Shown: positions 11,890 to 23,955 of the stretch, one piece after another
Layout: each line of letters opens with the position of its first letter
Position numbering within the stretch: the first letter of the stretch is position 1
DNA from: Stromatinia cepivora
Taxonomy: Eukaryota; Ascomycota; Leotiomycetes; Helotiales; Sclerotiniaceae
Reading direction: 5' to 3'
Assembly (NCBI GenBank): GCA_014898415.1
Contig: RCTD01000003.1
Location: 2,976,001-3,040,000, forward strand
Length of the DNA: 64,000 nt
Position numbers and translations under genes: made by a program
The notes under the pieces: generated by a model
Told to the model about the DNA's origin: nothing
Database searches by the model: none
Seen by the model: only the letters and a program-made list of their open reading frames with translations

Positions 11890-13100
11890 AATACTTAGAA
11901 ATTCGATTCTTTTGATTTATTTATTTATATAAATTCTTAGAATTGTTATCTACAAAGAGATCTGAATGTAAGATATATTTCTTGAGACGGATATCTGTAT
12001 AGATTCCATCAAACAGGGTACCATCCATTTCTTCAAAGGTGTATATAAAAAGACCCTCCAATTTCTTTATCATTTTATAAAATCTGTACCATTTGAAAGC
12101 AAATTTTGTATTACAAAATATATCGATTTTTGATTAAAGATTATAATATAAAACTATATCTCTAATTTGAATATTTTTATTTAATATTTTACAATCGAAA
12201 TTATATCGAAATTTACCATCTTCCCTATAATACCATTTGTAAAGAATTGCTTCCTTAATATTTTTATCTAACATTTTTAATTATTATATTTTAATGATCA
12301 ATAAATCTTCCTGGATTTGTATACTTTCTTAATCAAGGATTCTTCAAATCGTATATATAGTTTCAAAAGATAATACAGTTTTTTATCTGTAGATCAATTT
12401 AAATAATATTTTGTTTATTGGTTTATAAATTGAAATGTGATCAATGAATAGTATTGTTTTCAATCATTTAGATTATCTACACCCTTCTTATGATAAACGG
12501 GAAAGTACTTCTGTGATAGGATAATAATCTTTTTCTATTATTCTATTAATTTATAAATAATAAACTGATATCTTAATTTTATCGACTCTATATTTTTTGT
12601 AATAAACAAGTATAGCGCTTTTATTTTTAGGTCTTTTATCCATAATGATTTCTTCAAAGAAATCATAATGATAGATTACTTTATAAAGGAATTTGGCAAT
12701 TGTTTCCAAAGTAGTATTCTACAAAGCTTTAGTTTTCATCCAATTATTTAGATCTTTTTGTAAAATAACGAGGTATTTGAATCCATAATCGTTAAGTATT
12801 TTTGTAATATCCATACCAATTTTATACTAAATATTTGAGGTTCAAATAATAATCATTAATTTATTTGTTTATTTGAACAATTTGAATTAACAAATGAAAC
12901 AAAAAGTCACTCAATTTTTTATATTCTTATATATTCTATTCCATTAATAATAATTACGTATTTTAATATACAATAATTCTAAACCCTTATAACCCAATTC
13001 TTTATATATTCGAACCATAATTTTTGCCTTTTCGATTAAATTATCGTCTATTATTATATAGGCAGAAAATAATTTGTCTCCCCAGATTCTGAATAAACAA
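11890..13100 (-). pseudogene. Gypsy-C integrase remnant
   Basis: The minus-strand translation of about 12090-11930 gives FIYTFEEMDGTLFDGIYTDI followed by a basic R-L-K-K stretch. This corresponds to the C-terminal end of fungal Gypsy integrases, where the pattern is L-x-E-L-D-G-T-x-x-x-x-x-x-x-G-x-R-L-K-x-F. The upstream part (12.1-13.1 kb) lies between RNase H and this end, and is too decayed for me to place the HHCC or D,D,E residues. No chromodomain was seen. Confidence 0.45.
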
Positions 13101-13636
13101 TAATCCCTTATACAAAAATTGAAAGCTTCCTTTTTGAAAGCTTGTCAATCTTTTATTAGCATATTTTTAAGTTTTTATAATATAATGATATATTAAACAA
13201 TTATTTGTATCCTTTTATTTCCGCCTTCCAAAATTTGAAATAATTTTAAAATTTTGGAGTCATTTATATTCACTATTGAATCTATTTATAATGAATTCAG
13301 ATCTGTAATAATCGAATTATCAATATCTTTTTTATATTCCTTATCAATATTGTTTAAAACAATTTGCAATTGTTGTAATAGGATATTTACAACAATGTTT
13401 TTGTTTTTAGAAATATACCTAATATTAAAATCGAAGAGCCTGATCCAAGTAATTCATTTTGTAATCAAAGCATTAGATAGATCTATAACTACTCTATTTA
13501 ACTAAATTATAAATATATTCGTATCAATTTCTAGAAGGAAATAAATATTATAAAGATCTTTTTTGCATTTTTACAAAACTTTGAATACTTTTTTGTATTC
13601 TTTTTTAATAGTATCATAATTCTATTCAATATAATT

Positions 13637-13864
13637 TTATATATCACTTTTATATTTAATAATAATACGAAATTTATCATTATATATTTGATTTAGAATA
13701 ATTCTCCATCCTATTAAACTAGTATTAACAGCGAGTATAATGGTTCCGGCTCCAGATGAATAAATCAATAGAAGAAGGATTAGAGCCGAAGTTAATTTAT
13801 CTTTCAACAAAATTATTACAATATTATAATTAGTGATCCAAATGAATTCTATATTTTTCTTCAA
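13637..13864 (-). pseudogene. Gypsy-C RT/RNase H junction
   Basis: The 75-codon open stretch contains KLTSALILLLLIYSSGAGTI and then ILAVNTSLIGWRIILNQ. This is the Gypsy RNase H start: the L-x-x-A-P-I-L connection segment followed by I-x-x-x-D-A-S-x-x-G-x-G-A-V-L-x-Q. The catalytic Asp is Asn here (GAT to AAT, a G-to-A change). The spacing to the protease at 15.7 kb fits a complete RT in between (about 13.9-15.3 kb); the acidic frame 15096-15296 belongs to the protease-RT linker. Confidence 0.6.
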
Positions 13865-15516
13865 TAATACATAAAAAGACTTTATAATAATAACGAAATT
13901 CTTTATCTAAAATCAATAAAAGATATATATTCCAAGGAATATTCTAATTTCATAATTGTTCAAATAAAATGGTTATTTAAATATCTTAATGATTTTGATA
14001 AAATCAAAACTTCTTCCTTTAGAATTAATATAATAACTTATAATTCGGATTTTATTATAACATTATTTGGATTTGATATCGATAATGTATTTTATATATT
14101 CAATATATTCCATTATAGCATTCAGATTTTTTAGATATTCGATAATAAATTTCTTTAATCTAAATTCGATTTCAGCTTTATTGTATCGAATTCTGGGATC
14201 TTTAATTCCAATATCATTTAAGTAAAGTATAATAATATTAGGTATAATATCCTATAGTATTTTTGATATAATTCTTACAAATTGAATGATTAAATTAATA
14301 GCCTTTTATAATAAAGTAATGAATTTCATCAGATCAAAAAGGGTTATAATAATAATGATATCTTTATTTTTCTTATCTAAAGATATTTGATCATATTCAG
14401 AGAAGAAGTTAATCAAAGATATTAATAAGTATCCAATTATTTGTTCAACAAATTCCTTTAAATTTGAAGGTATATTTATATTTCATAGGATTATAATATT
14501 TATTTTTATTATTATAATAACAATACAATATTTATTAATTTTGCTTTTTTAATTAAATATTAAAGATTTCGGTATAATCCTTTTCCTTCCTTTAATATAT
14601 TTCGTTTAATATAATCTTTTATCATTTCGATAATTATTAGTAAAAGGGTTTTAGGGAATATAAAATCAGGAGTTTGTTAAACCTTATATAGTATTGTCTT
14701 GATAATTTATAACAAGGCAATTGAAGGTTTGATATTACTGGTTTTTGTTTAATTAAAAGTTAATATTGTTTCTTGATTCTATAATAATATAAGGAAAAGT
14801 TCTTTTTCATATTTTTAAAGTATATTTCTGATGTTTAATAATATTAAATGTTTTTATATTAATCGGAAATCTTTAGATTTAATATCGAAATATAATATCA
14901 AATATTTCGAAAAAGGATTTAATAATTGATATTTAGGATATTTTATATATTTCAATTCTAATCAATTAAGATTATTTTTTGGGATTTCTTTATCGATATA
15001 CTTTGTTTCATTTGAGGATTTTATTTTATCCTTTTTTTTTTATATATATTATTAATCGGAATAAGAATTTCGGATTTGATATTAATTAGTTTCTTTTAAA
15101 TATCGTTTTCTGCCCTAAATTCTTCCAAATCGAAATAAATATTATTAATAGCAAAATATTCCTGAAATCCTTTTAATTCCGAATTTTCAATATTATCAAA
15201 TATATTTTCAATATCAAAATCAAAATTAATTCGAATAGTATTTATATTAAACTTTATAGAATTTAAAACCATTTTAAAATTTGGGATATTAATCAAAAAT
15301 TCTAGGAAATGGTTTTTAACAAATTCTTCAAATTTCCCTTCACTTTTAATAACATTTAGAATTTTAAAAGATCATCAATATAATCTTTAAAATTTATATT
15401 ATTTATTCTTTTCCTGACTTTTCAAGATCAATTTTTATAATATCTATTTTATGTTTTGGTTTAATCGTTTAATAATCAGCTTTATTAATATTATTATTAT
15501 TAATAATTTATACAAT

Positions 15517-16320
15517 CTATTTATCTCCTTTATATTCAAAATCGATCTTTCCTACAAACAGGTATAATATCCTTAACAGCAATGGATCTTTAGTATTATT
15601 CAAGACAAAGATATCGATAATATTTTTAACTCCTTCAAAATTGACTTTTATATTTTCAATCAATCTATATAAGATAATGGTATTTCCATCAGAAGTAATC
15701 ATTATCATCTTATATTTGTATATTGTGAATCCTAATTCTTTTATAACTTTCAGGTTTATTATGTTGATTATTGATCCCGAATTGATAATATTACTAATCT
15801 TGATATTCTTATTCATAAGGATCATAATGATAGTAGATATATTGTATATTTCTTTTGATTGATAATTAAAAGAGGCGTTTAAATGATTAATAATTGTTAA
15901 AATTATTATAACTTTTTCGACAAAAATTTCTGAATTTCTGAAAAGTTTTCTTTGTTCTTTGATATCTGCGATTAATATTTTCTTAAAAGTTTGTTTAAGA
16001 AGATTTAATATATATATAAGAACAATTCCAATTATTATTAGAATTTCGATTTCGTAAATCTGTTTTAAGATTTTTGTTGAGGATTCTGTAATATAAATAA
16101 TGATTAATATTTGTTTTTTTATTTTTGAGGATTTAATACGAAAGTTGGATATTCTATTCTTTTGTATTATATTATTTTCATTGGGTTCAGGAAGGTCTTC
16201 CTCTCTTTGAGATTCTTTTGTTTCGTCTTCTTCGCTTTCATCAATATCCATGGTTTCATTCTTATTAAAGAATTCTTTCTTTAATCTTTCCCTTACAATT
16301 TGATTCATTATTTTGAACAA
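15517..16320 (-). pseudogene. Gypsy-C Gag end and retropepsin
   Basis: This 267-codon frame is the longest still open in the element. It has an acidic Gag-Pol linker (DIDESEEDETKESQREEDLP), a helical stretch (EIEILIIIGIVL) resembling the segment that precedes the protease in fungal Gypsy polyproteins, and INSGSIINIINLKVIKELG, the retropepsin active site D-T/S-G-S-x-x-N-x-I with the catalytic Asp turned into Asn. NIKVNFEGVKNIIDIFVLNN and PLLLRILYL follow at the positions of the flap and the L-G-R/x-P-F-L strand. The loss of the Asp means it is inactive. Confidence 0.65.
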
Positions 16321-16399
16321 TATTTTTCGAGAAATATTTAACGATTTTTGAGGTTTATCAACTTTGTTCTATCTTATCGATTTGGACTTTTTAGATGGT

Positions 16400-18060
16400 C
16401 GACTTTATGGTTTTGAGGTTTCTTTAAATTGAATAATTATATTGATATTGATAATTTCTTTTCCTCAATAATTAACATTATTTACAAATACATCCCTTAC
16501 AATTTCAATATTAGAGATTCCAAAATTCAACAAGTTATCCTTAATATTAGATTTCTTCAATCGTTTTTTTTGCTAATCAAATCTATAAGTTTTTGTATAC
16601 ATTTCAATTTGATGATTCTCTAGAGAATCCTTTTGTCTGAAAATTGAAAAAGGATTGGAATATCTTTTAGAATCAAATATAAAGATTCCGTATTTATTAT
16701 AATAATACAATTCAATATTAATATTATCGATCTTTTTAAAGCAATTTTGTTTTATAATATAATTATTATTATAAAAAGGTCTTCCAAAATAATAATAATA
16801 GAGATAATCCTTTTTATAAGTTTTATTTATATCAAAAAGAATTCCCTTTTGTTTATCCTAAATAAAATAATCATCATATCTTATATTACCTCCTCGATAA
16901 ATAGTTTGATATTATAATAACAAAAAGGATAACTTCAAATCCTTTATATCTTTGATTCTTGCCCTTAGATAATTCATACTAAATTTATCCAAAAGATTAA
17001 TGATTTCATTTATAGTGTTTTCTATTTCCCATTCTTGAGAATAAGGCTTTGTATTAGTATTGGAGACAAATAGGGTTTTTATATATTTATATATAATCTA
17101 GGAAATAGTAGTTTGATGAGATTTAAGTCTTTTATAAATTCGGACGACAGAATCCTTAGAAAAGTATTATTTATAAGCTTCGTTTATTATTCTTTTGAAA
17201 TTTACAAAAACAAAATCATCAAGATCAACTTTAAATTATCTAGTAATCTTCTTTCCCATTTGAGTATACAAACTACACAAGAATATCCTTCCAGCTTCGA
17301 ATTCAGTGATTATATAATTATCAATGAATTGAATAACCAAAAGTGCGAACTTAACAATATAGTTTTTCATTATTATTGGATTTGCATTATAATCCCCTTC
17401 ATTCTTATTACACTAATTATCAATAAATTGATCAAAAAAGTCTCGGATACCTATTATTTGTTGGATATCGTAATCGCAAAAGCATCAAAATAATACTGAT
17501 CTCAACCCTTTTTTTCAATTATATTTAATAAAATTATATTCCGGTATAAATTTGATTTGGATAGTAATAGTATAATTACAATACCAAAAAAATCGAATTC
17601 ATATTTCCTCATCGGATATACCATAATCAACTTGCAAGGCATCCCAAATTGTAAGGAAATCAGATATATCGATTCTATTGAAAATGAAAACAATAGTATT
17701 TTTAATGTACGATATAATAAGGAATATATATATATGATCCTTAATACAAATAATAAATAGAATTTTTGATAGATTTTGTTATTGTTGATTTACTTCTTTT
17801 TCTTTTTTGGTTTTTTTTATTTTTTCTTCTTTTTTAATGGGATTTTTGTTATTATTAATAGAAAATTCTTCGATAGATTTAAAAGGATCGATAATTGAAA
17901 TAACAATATTATCCTTTGATTCTTGAAAAACATTTTATAGGAGATTTAATCTTGTAAATGGATCAAAGTTATTTATTATATTATTATAATTTGATTGAAA
18001 AGTATCTAATTCGTTAAAGTCTGATTCAATATTTAATTCTCGATAACTTTCAATATTCAT
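16400..18060 (-). pseudogene. Gypsy-C Gag remnant
   Basis: An ATG at about 18060 on the minus strand opens MNIESYRELNIESDFNELD, followed within about 100 codons by a lysine-rich segment (NPIKKEEKIKKTKKEKE). The frame then becomes broken on the way to the protease ORF. Open stretches on the plus strand here (17113-17493, 17557-17760) are antisense by-products. The Gag assignment is by position between the primer site and protease; no zinc knuckle was found. Confidence 0.4.
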
Positions 18061-18720
18061 AATTTTCCTTTAATAAATCTCCAAAAAAAAGGGAAAAGTA
18101 TATATAATCCTTCCTAGGGTTTTCCTTTTTTCAAAAAAACATATAAATTTCAAATCTTTTAATTAAAAGTTTTTTAAAATATATCTTAAATTTTTGATTG
18201 TTGATATCAAGAATAATAATTTAATATACTATACTTAATCCTTCTTATTATTTTAATATACACTTAAGTATTCAAATAATTTTAAAAGTATATAAAGTAT
18301 TTAAAGTCCTTCAATATAATTGATTATATTCAATCAAAATTATCTTCAGGATTGGAGTTTTTTTGTTCGCAAAAATAAATGATTTGTTTATAAATGGGGA
18401 TTCCATTATATTTGAAGTTCTAATATACTTTTGGTATTATTAATTATATCCCCGAATAGAATCTTCATTGATATATTCTTTTCAAAATGGAAAATAGAAT
18501 AATAATTCTACTAAAAAATGATTTATTTTCGATATAATAAATAAATACGAATAAAAAAGCTTCGATAATCAAAACTTTCTTATTTAGAATTTGACAATCC
18601 TATATTTTTGAAAAAGTTATCCTTTTAGAATCAATTCTATCTCTTTATCTACAAATTATTAATTCTATCTTCTTTTCAATTATAATTTCCTTATAGATAT
18701 ATTTATATAATATAAACTGT

Positions 18721-18748
18721 ACAATTCGAATCCGGTGTAGATTATTAT
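18721..18748 (-). promoter_or_regulatory. Gypsy-C primer-binding site resembling a tRNA 3' end
   Basis: Immediately inside the 5' LTR the plus strand reads TTCGAAT (T-loop) then CCGGT (T-stem), GTAGATT (7-nt acceptor strand) and A (discriminator). The expected CCA is altered to TTA on this strand (TGG to TAA on the element strand), which two G-to-A changes would explain. Such an extended match to a tRNA 3' end is a typical minus-strand primer site. I did not identify the tRNA. Confidence 0.5.
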
Positions 18749-19039
18749 TGTGAAAGAAATAAATCGAAATATATATATCCTGATAGTATATTACAAAAGG
18801 AAATGGAAATTAGAATTGATCAGATTACATTGTAAAGATTTCAAATAGTAAAATTAGTAGATTTAGATAATGATTTGGATTATACACAAATGGAATACAA
18901 AAAGATTAATGGAAAACGATTGATTTCTTTTAAGGAAAAGGGAGCAGAGTCCTTTCTTATATCTAACTACGAAGAGTTATATGATTATATGACTATGAAC
19001 TAGCTATGTGTTAGGCCTTGATATCCCAACTTTCTCACA
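18749..19039 (-). repeat. Gypsy-C 5' LTR (291 bp)
   Basis: Direct repeat of 7838-8128, more strongly RIP-mutated in the first 60 bp but with the terminal TTCTCACA retained. It is followed by ATAT, the same four bases that precede 7838. Confidence 0.85.
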
Positions 19040-19614
19040 ATATTTGATATTATATCGATTTTCAATTGTAGTTTTCATAATATTTGATATAATACCGATA
19101 TACGATAATATATAATAATGATTATAATTTGTATTAATTTTAAATAATAAAAAGTTTTGATTATATAATTTTTTTTTTATAATTATAATTGTTTTAAAGT
19201 TTTTCGGGCGTTATAATTTATTCAAGATTATATATTTGACAATGATAAACCTCATAATTGGGAAATAATATTTCAAAGATTATAATGGAATAAGTAAATA
19301 TTAAGTTATAATAGCAAAAGTTGAATGGTATAATAATATTATAAATAATATTAAAGTTCAGATTCTTAATCTTCAATATTGAGGATATAGTTTTTTTATA
19401 TACTTTTCTTGAATTCTTTCATATATTAATGCTTCATTTTTATTCGTCAATTTGAATAAAGATTCATTATTTTAATTATCTTAATTAATATAATAAAGGT
19501 TATTTATTTTGAATAGTTTTGGTATTCGATTAATTTAGGTTTCTTTATTCGAATATCTATGAATTCGATGGTTTTGTAGAGTTCGAATTTGTATTTGTAT
19601 ATTGAATGATTAAA

Positions 19615-19935
19615 TAGATTTGATTGATTCAATTAATTTGATTAATTTGATCAATTTGATCAATTTGATTGATTTAATTGATCAAATCGATCTAATTGAT
19701 CAAAATGGCCTAATTGATCTTATTTATCATATTGATCTTATCATTCAGAATGAATATAATATATATATATAGATCGATTAGGTCTATTTGATCAATTTGA
19801 TTGATTTGGTCAATTAGATTGAATTGACCAAATTAATCAAATTAACTAAATTAACCAAATTAACTAAATGAACTAAATGAACCAAATTAACCAATTTGAT
19901 CAATTTGATCTAATTGGCCTAATTGATCATATTGA
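19615..19935. repeat. TTGATCAATT-type degenerate palindromic repeat array
   Basis: Many overlapping variants of CAATTTGATCAATTTGAT on both strands, in two blocks separated by a more variable AT stretch around 19740-19780. Because TTGATCAA is self-complementary the array can fold on itself. A similar array stands at 35385-35720 near the 3' end of Gypsy-D. Confidence 0.7.
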
Positions 19936-21823
19936 TTATATTATTCTTATTATTCGGAATGAGTATATTCTATATATTTATTCTATATCTATATATAGGT
20001 CTTTATATTATGAAGTGGTTAATGAGAGTTATTTATTATTCAATAACAACAACAAAAAGCAAATTATATATTGTTTTTGTTATTATTTATCTCTTTATTT
20101 ATTATATATAAAAATTATACATTCAAAATATACAGCTCTTCAATGGAATATTATAGTTTTATATATAATACAATAATCAATAAACTTCTCAAAAACGAAA
20201 CTCAAAAAAAAGATTTTATTATAATCATCAATCTAAATTTAAAACTAAATATATACAATTCTTAAACAAAATTCAAATATAAAGATAACAATATATTATT
20301 TTATTATTTTCAAGATTTGAAAAAACTCTCTTTGTATAATATACTGATAATAAAAATCATTATTCCAATATCGTCTATCGATTAAACTTAAAAAAAGTGA
20401 TTTCCTTTATAAATAAATAATGAAAAATTTTACAGCCAAATTGAAATTAGTTGATTCTTTACTATTCGTGACTCTTACATTTTAATCTTATTTCGAAGAA
20501 GGAAAACAATTCGAAAAGCGATTCAGAAATCTAATAATAATATTTAAATTCATTACAAACTAAATCAAAATCTAGATTTTGATATATTATAAATCAAATA
20601 CTTTATAAAATATAAGATTCGATATAATTCAAATTCGATTTATATTTAGAGTTAAAATTCATTAAATAACGAAAATAATTGATTTAGAAAATATACTTCG
20701 ATTTTTAAAATACATTTTAAAAAGCCAATCATTATATTAAATATCCTAAAATCAATTATCCCTATAAGATAAAAGATAGTATTAGAAACTAAAGATTATA
20801 TTCGAAAAGTTTTCGATTAATAATAATAGTTTATATATAAGCTTTCTATTATGAATAATATAAAGTTTATAAATTCTATATCAATTTTCCGGATGTTTAT
20901 TAATAATCTGAATCCGGAAGCTTCGAATTATTTAATATATTTGTATAATTTTATAGATAAAACTTTTGTATAAATAAAGGCTTTTTGTAAAAGATTTATA
21001 ATCTAAATAAAAACTTATAATTCATTAATTTATTTAATATATAATTATTCATTTAAATTATGGAATATTAAGAATAATTGATTGTAGTAAATATCGATAT
21101 AATTATTCCTTTATACTTTTATTAATTTCGATAGATTATAAAAAATCCTGATTTATTCCCAAAAAAAATAGATGATTTAATTTGATAAAATGAATATTAG
21201 GATTGGAAATTAAATTTATAGATTTATTAAAAAAGTAATATTATATTTTTTAATATAGATCCAAAAAAACCATTTTATATAATGTTTTTATTAAAAGAAA
21301 TAATACAATAAAAAAAACAAAAGAATATAAAAAATATTATATAAAATATATCGGAATTTGTTATAATAAATATTTTCTTAGAAAAGTTTGATAATCTTTT
21401 TATATTGATCAATATCGAATAAAAAATTGTAATAAAATTAAATAAATTCAAAATATAGAATAAAGTATTATTTATTTCTTTTTATATGGTATTAAAATAT
21501 CTAAAAGCTTTTAATAATAAAATTTTCTACAAAGTGATTTCAGTAATAAAACAAAAGATTATAAAGGAATCGAAAATATTAATAAAGAATAATTCGAATT
21601 TTATAATTTTATTGATGTAAAAGGATAAAAAAAGAAGTTTTAGATTTGGAATCAAAATTATCAAGATAATGAATATTACAATCTAAATTTATTGAAATCG
21701 ATTCCGGTTTATAATTATCATTATATATTATCAGTATTATATATTTAAGATGATTCTATAGATTTTAATATAATTAGGATTTAGAAGTACATACAAAAGG
21801 AATAAGAATATCTTCAAAGTCTT

Positions 21824-21865
21824 TGTTATTTCTGTAAATAATATAATTATAAGATTGAGGAATGT
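21824..21865 (+). pseudogene. Gag CCHC zinc-knuckle remnant
   Basis: Translation gives Cys, two residues, Cys, four residues, Tyr, four residues, Cys (CYFC...YKIEEC). This is the CX2CX4HX4C nucleocapsid knuckle with His changed to Tyr (CAT to TAT) and one Gln-type stop between. Both changes are C-to-T. The downstream sequence is basic (IKERVDILKKANKYK) until Copia-A3 interrupts at 21959. Confidence 0.5.
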
Positions 21866-21958
21866 GAAATAAAGGAATAAGTAGATATTTTAAAAAAAGC
21901 AAATAAATACAAAACAATTCTTTGTAATATTATTTATCAATAATACCAAATTAATAAT

Positions 21959-22267
21959 TATCACGGGATAGTATGATTACAGAGCACTTTCAGGGATCGT
22001 TGAATAAGTGGTACATGTGATTGGTAGAGTAAAAGAATTAAATGACTTGCCTTTGATTATATGAATCAAGAGCTGTATATATAAAACAAATGAGTGGTTA
22101 TTTAATCGATATGTATTTTAATTAGGCTAGATCTTTGTTTATTAGTATATCAGGATCATTTTATCAATTGATAGATTGGTAAAGATTAGTAAATCTTTCA
22201 TTTCGATTGGAAAGTATATATTTTGATTTTTTATAAGATATAGGGGATCACAGGGCTTTTTGTGATA
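21959..22267 (-). repeat. Copia-A3 3' LTR (309 bp)
   Basis: Same length and ends as 6564-6872 (inverted) and 45132-45440. This copy keeps TATCACGGGATAG at its terminal end, one of the less mutated versions. Confidence 0.85.
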
Positions 22268-23189
22268 TATCCTCTAGATCGAAAGACGATTTGAAACAAA
22301 TAGAAAGGTATAGAAAATGGCAATTCATATAATTTATGAATGAATATACAAGACGATTATAAGCAAACGTTAACAAAGGAATAATGTAATATATAAATTT
22401 GAAATGATCCTAATATTTTTAGAATAGAGAAGAATTTGATTATATATAAATCGCAAATTTCTCTTAATCTTTAATTTGATATCTATAATATTCTTCGAAA
22501 TCAAGATTTTGAATAATAAAAAGAAAGTTTTCCGTTAAGAGAATATAAATGAATGATCAATTCTATAATATAACAATTAAAAATATATATAATTGTTAAA
22601 CTATAATATATTGATTGTGATAACGAAATAAAATGAATGAATTTTTAAAGGTATATAGATCTTTTCTTTGTATTTTTGTTTTTGTTTGAATTAAATTCTT
22701 ATTAATCATTATTATGTTTAAGATTTCAAGGTCTAAGAAAGCTAAATAAACGAATCTCAATTATACTAGACAAATAGCAATTAAGAAAAAAGCTTTAAAA
22801 GAATCAAATATAAAAGAAAATCTCAGTATTCTTTTGAAGAATTAATAAATCGAATAAAGAAAGTTAATGAATCCAGTACAAATAACAAATCAAGATATCG
22901 ATCTTTAAGAATATAACTTAACTAAATCTGCTCCTAAAATAATATACAATCATTTATTTCAGAAACCGCTCCCTTTTATCGAAAGAATTATTGTTTATTA
23001 TAATCAATTGCTTATTATAAATTCAAATAATAATTTAAAGGTAAATTTCATTTTTGAATTCTATTGTATAATTGAAAGGTTTTATTAATCCTATATTTAT
23101 AATTATCGAAATAAAGATCGCTTGATAAAAAAAAGAAAAGAAGAAGGGTTTTTTTATCTAATAACAATAATCTATTTGATTTTTCGATA

Positions 23190-23684
23190 TTGGGTTTTTC
23201 GGATGATGAATTAAATAAAAAAGAAAAAGAAAAAAGATTATCGAAAGTTATTGATTCTTTAATTAAAACAAAAAATAAAGGAAGTTATAGGGAAAGAAAT
23301 AATCATTTATATATTCGATATATAAAATCGTTAATTACTGGAAGATATAATTTCTATAACGAATACTTTATTGATTCTTCTAAACCGAATAATCATCAAT
23401 ATTGGAATTATAATATTCATTTGTATATTCCTTTATTAACTTTCCTTCATCCTATAATAAATTATTATATCGCCATTCATCGGCAAAATTCGAAAATAAA
23501 TTCTTCGTTCATCTTTTACCTTTATAATATACTGATCATTGGTTATATAATCCAAGTAGGGATACAGAATTACAATAAAGATAATACTAAAAATCGAAAA
23601 GAAAAAAAAAGTTATTCTTTCGTTTCCACATTATCGTTCTTTTTTTCTTTGTTATATTACTTATCAAAATCCTCGAAAAGTTAA
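23190..23684 (+). CDS. Antisense ORF in Copia-A3 tail, homologue of 5146-5724
   Basis: 164 codons open on the strand opposite to Copia-A3 pol. Shared with the A1 copy are GFSD(D/N)EL, LYIRY, RYNFYNEYFIDSSKPNN, YWNYN, RQNSKI and a DRKEK/NRKEK turn before the last hydrophobic stretch, LLYYL. The ATG used here lies inside the longer A1 frame; upstream, the basic/serine start of the A1 protein (DEKKKKRS) is also visible but frame-disrupted. No family recognised. Predicted features: a charged N-terminal third, then three hydrophobic stretches. Confidence 0.45.
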   Translation: MGFSDDELNKKEKEKRLSKVIDSLIKTKNKGSYRERNNHLYIRYIKSLITGRYNFYNEYFIDSSKPNNHQYWNYNIHLYIPLLTFLHPIINYYIAIHRQNSKINSSFIFYLYNILIIGYIIQVGIQNYNKDNTKNRKEKKSYSFVSTLSFFFSLLYYLSKSSKS

Positions 23685-23772
23685 ACGAAAGAAGTATATT
23701 GTAATTTCGGAGAATAATAATGAGAATGAGAAAGAAAAAATAATGAAGAAGAAAAAAAGAAAGGAATAGGTA

Positions 23773-23955
23773 ATGTATTCAAAGAAAAAGGAAAGAAAGG
23801 ATAATCCTTTGGTTCCTGTAGTATCGATGATATTAATAGCTTCGATTGTTTTAGTTATTCTTCGTTTCTTGATTATTGCAGATAATCCAGAGGCTCTTTT
23901 ACTTAAACTTCAAGTTATTGAGCTTAAAAAGAAGCTTATCCTTTTTCGAGGATAG
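23773..23955 (+). CDS. Antisense small single-membrane-segment ORF in Copia-A3 tail
   Basis: 60 codons: basic YSKKKERKDNPLV, a hydrophobic run of about 20 residues, then LLKLQVIELKKKL. It is homologous to the minus-strand segment at about 4869-5058 of copy A1. The preceding in-frame segment is very basic (KEKIMKKKKRKE) and ends with a TAG in both copies, so the two may once have been one protein or two adjacent genes. Confidence 0.35.
   Translation: MYSKKKERKDNPLVPVVSMILIASIVLVILRFLIIADNPEALLLKLQVIELKKKLILFRG

Larger units (their letters stand above)
7838..19039 (-). mobile_element. Gypsy-C, complete 11.2-kb Ty3/Gypsy retrotransposon with a long extra 3' region
   Basis: Two 291-bp LTRs (7838-8128 and 18749-19039) begin TGTGAAAG and end in TTCTCACA (decayed to TTCTTATA on the left), flanked by a short ATAT duplication on both sides (weak because of low complexity). 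A purine tract (8129-8141 read on minus: GGAAAAGGAAGGG) abuts the left LTR, and a tRNA-like primer site abuts the right one, so transcription ran right to left. Gag starts at about 18060, protease is at 15.7 kb, RNase H at 13.75 kb and the integrase C-terminus at about 12.0 kb. An additional frame of at least 600 codons lies between integrase and the 3' LTR. The length is about twice the usual 5-6 kb of fungal Gypsy elements. Every frame is RIP-broken. Confidence 0.85.
19040..21958 (+). mobile_element. Highly AT-rich relic, probably Gag region of an LTR element (possibly the 5' part of Gypsy-D)
   Basis: This 2.9-kb stretch has almost no recognisable coding content apart from a Gag zinc knuckle at 21824-21865 and a TTGATCAA-type repeat array at 19615-19935. 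It is cut at 21959 by the LTR of Copia-A3. Beyond that copy, Gypsy-D resumes on the same strand with its protease at 31098. Gag here and protease there, in the right order and orientation, suggest the two pieces were one element split by Copia-A3. The missing 5' LTR and the strong decay leave this as an inference. Confidence 0.4.
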
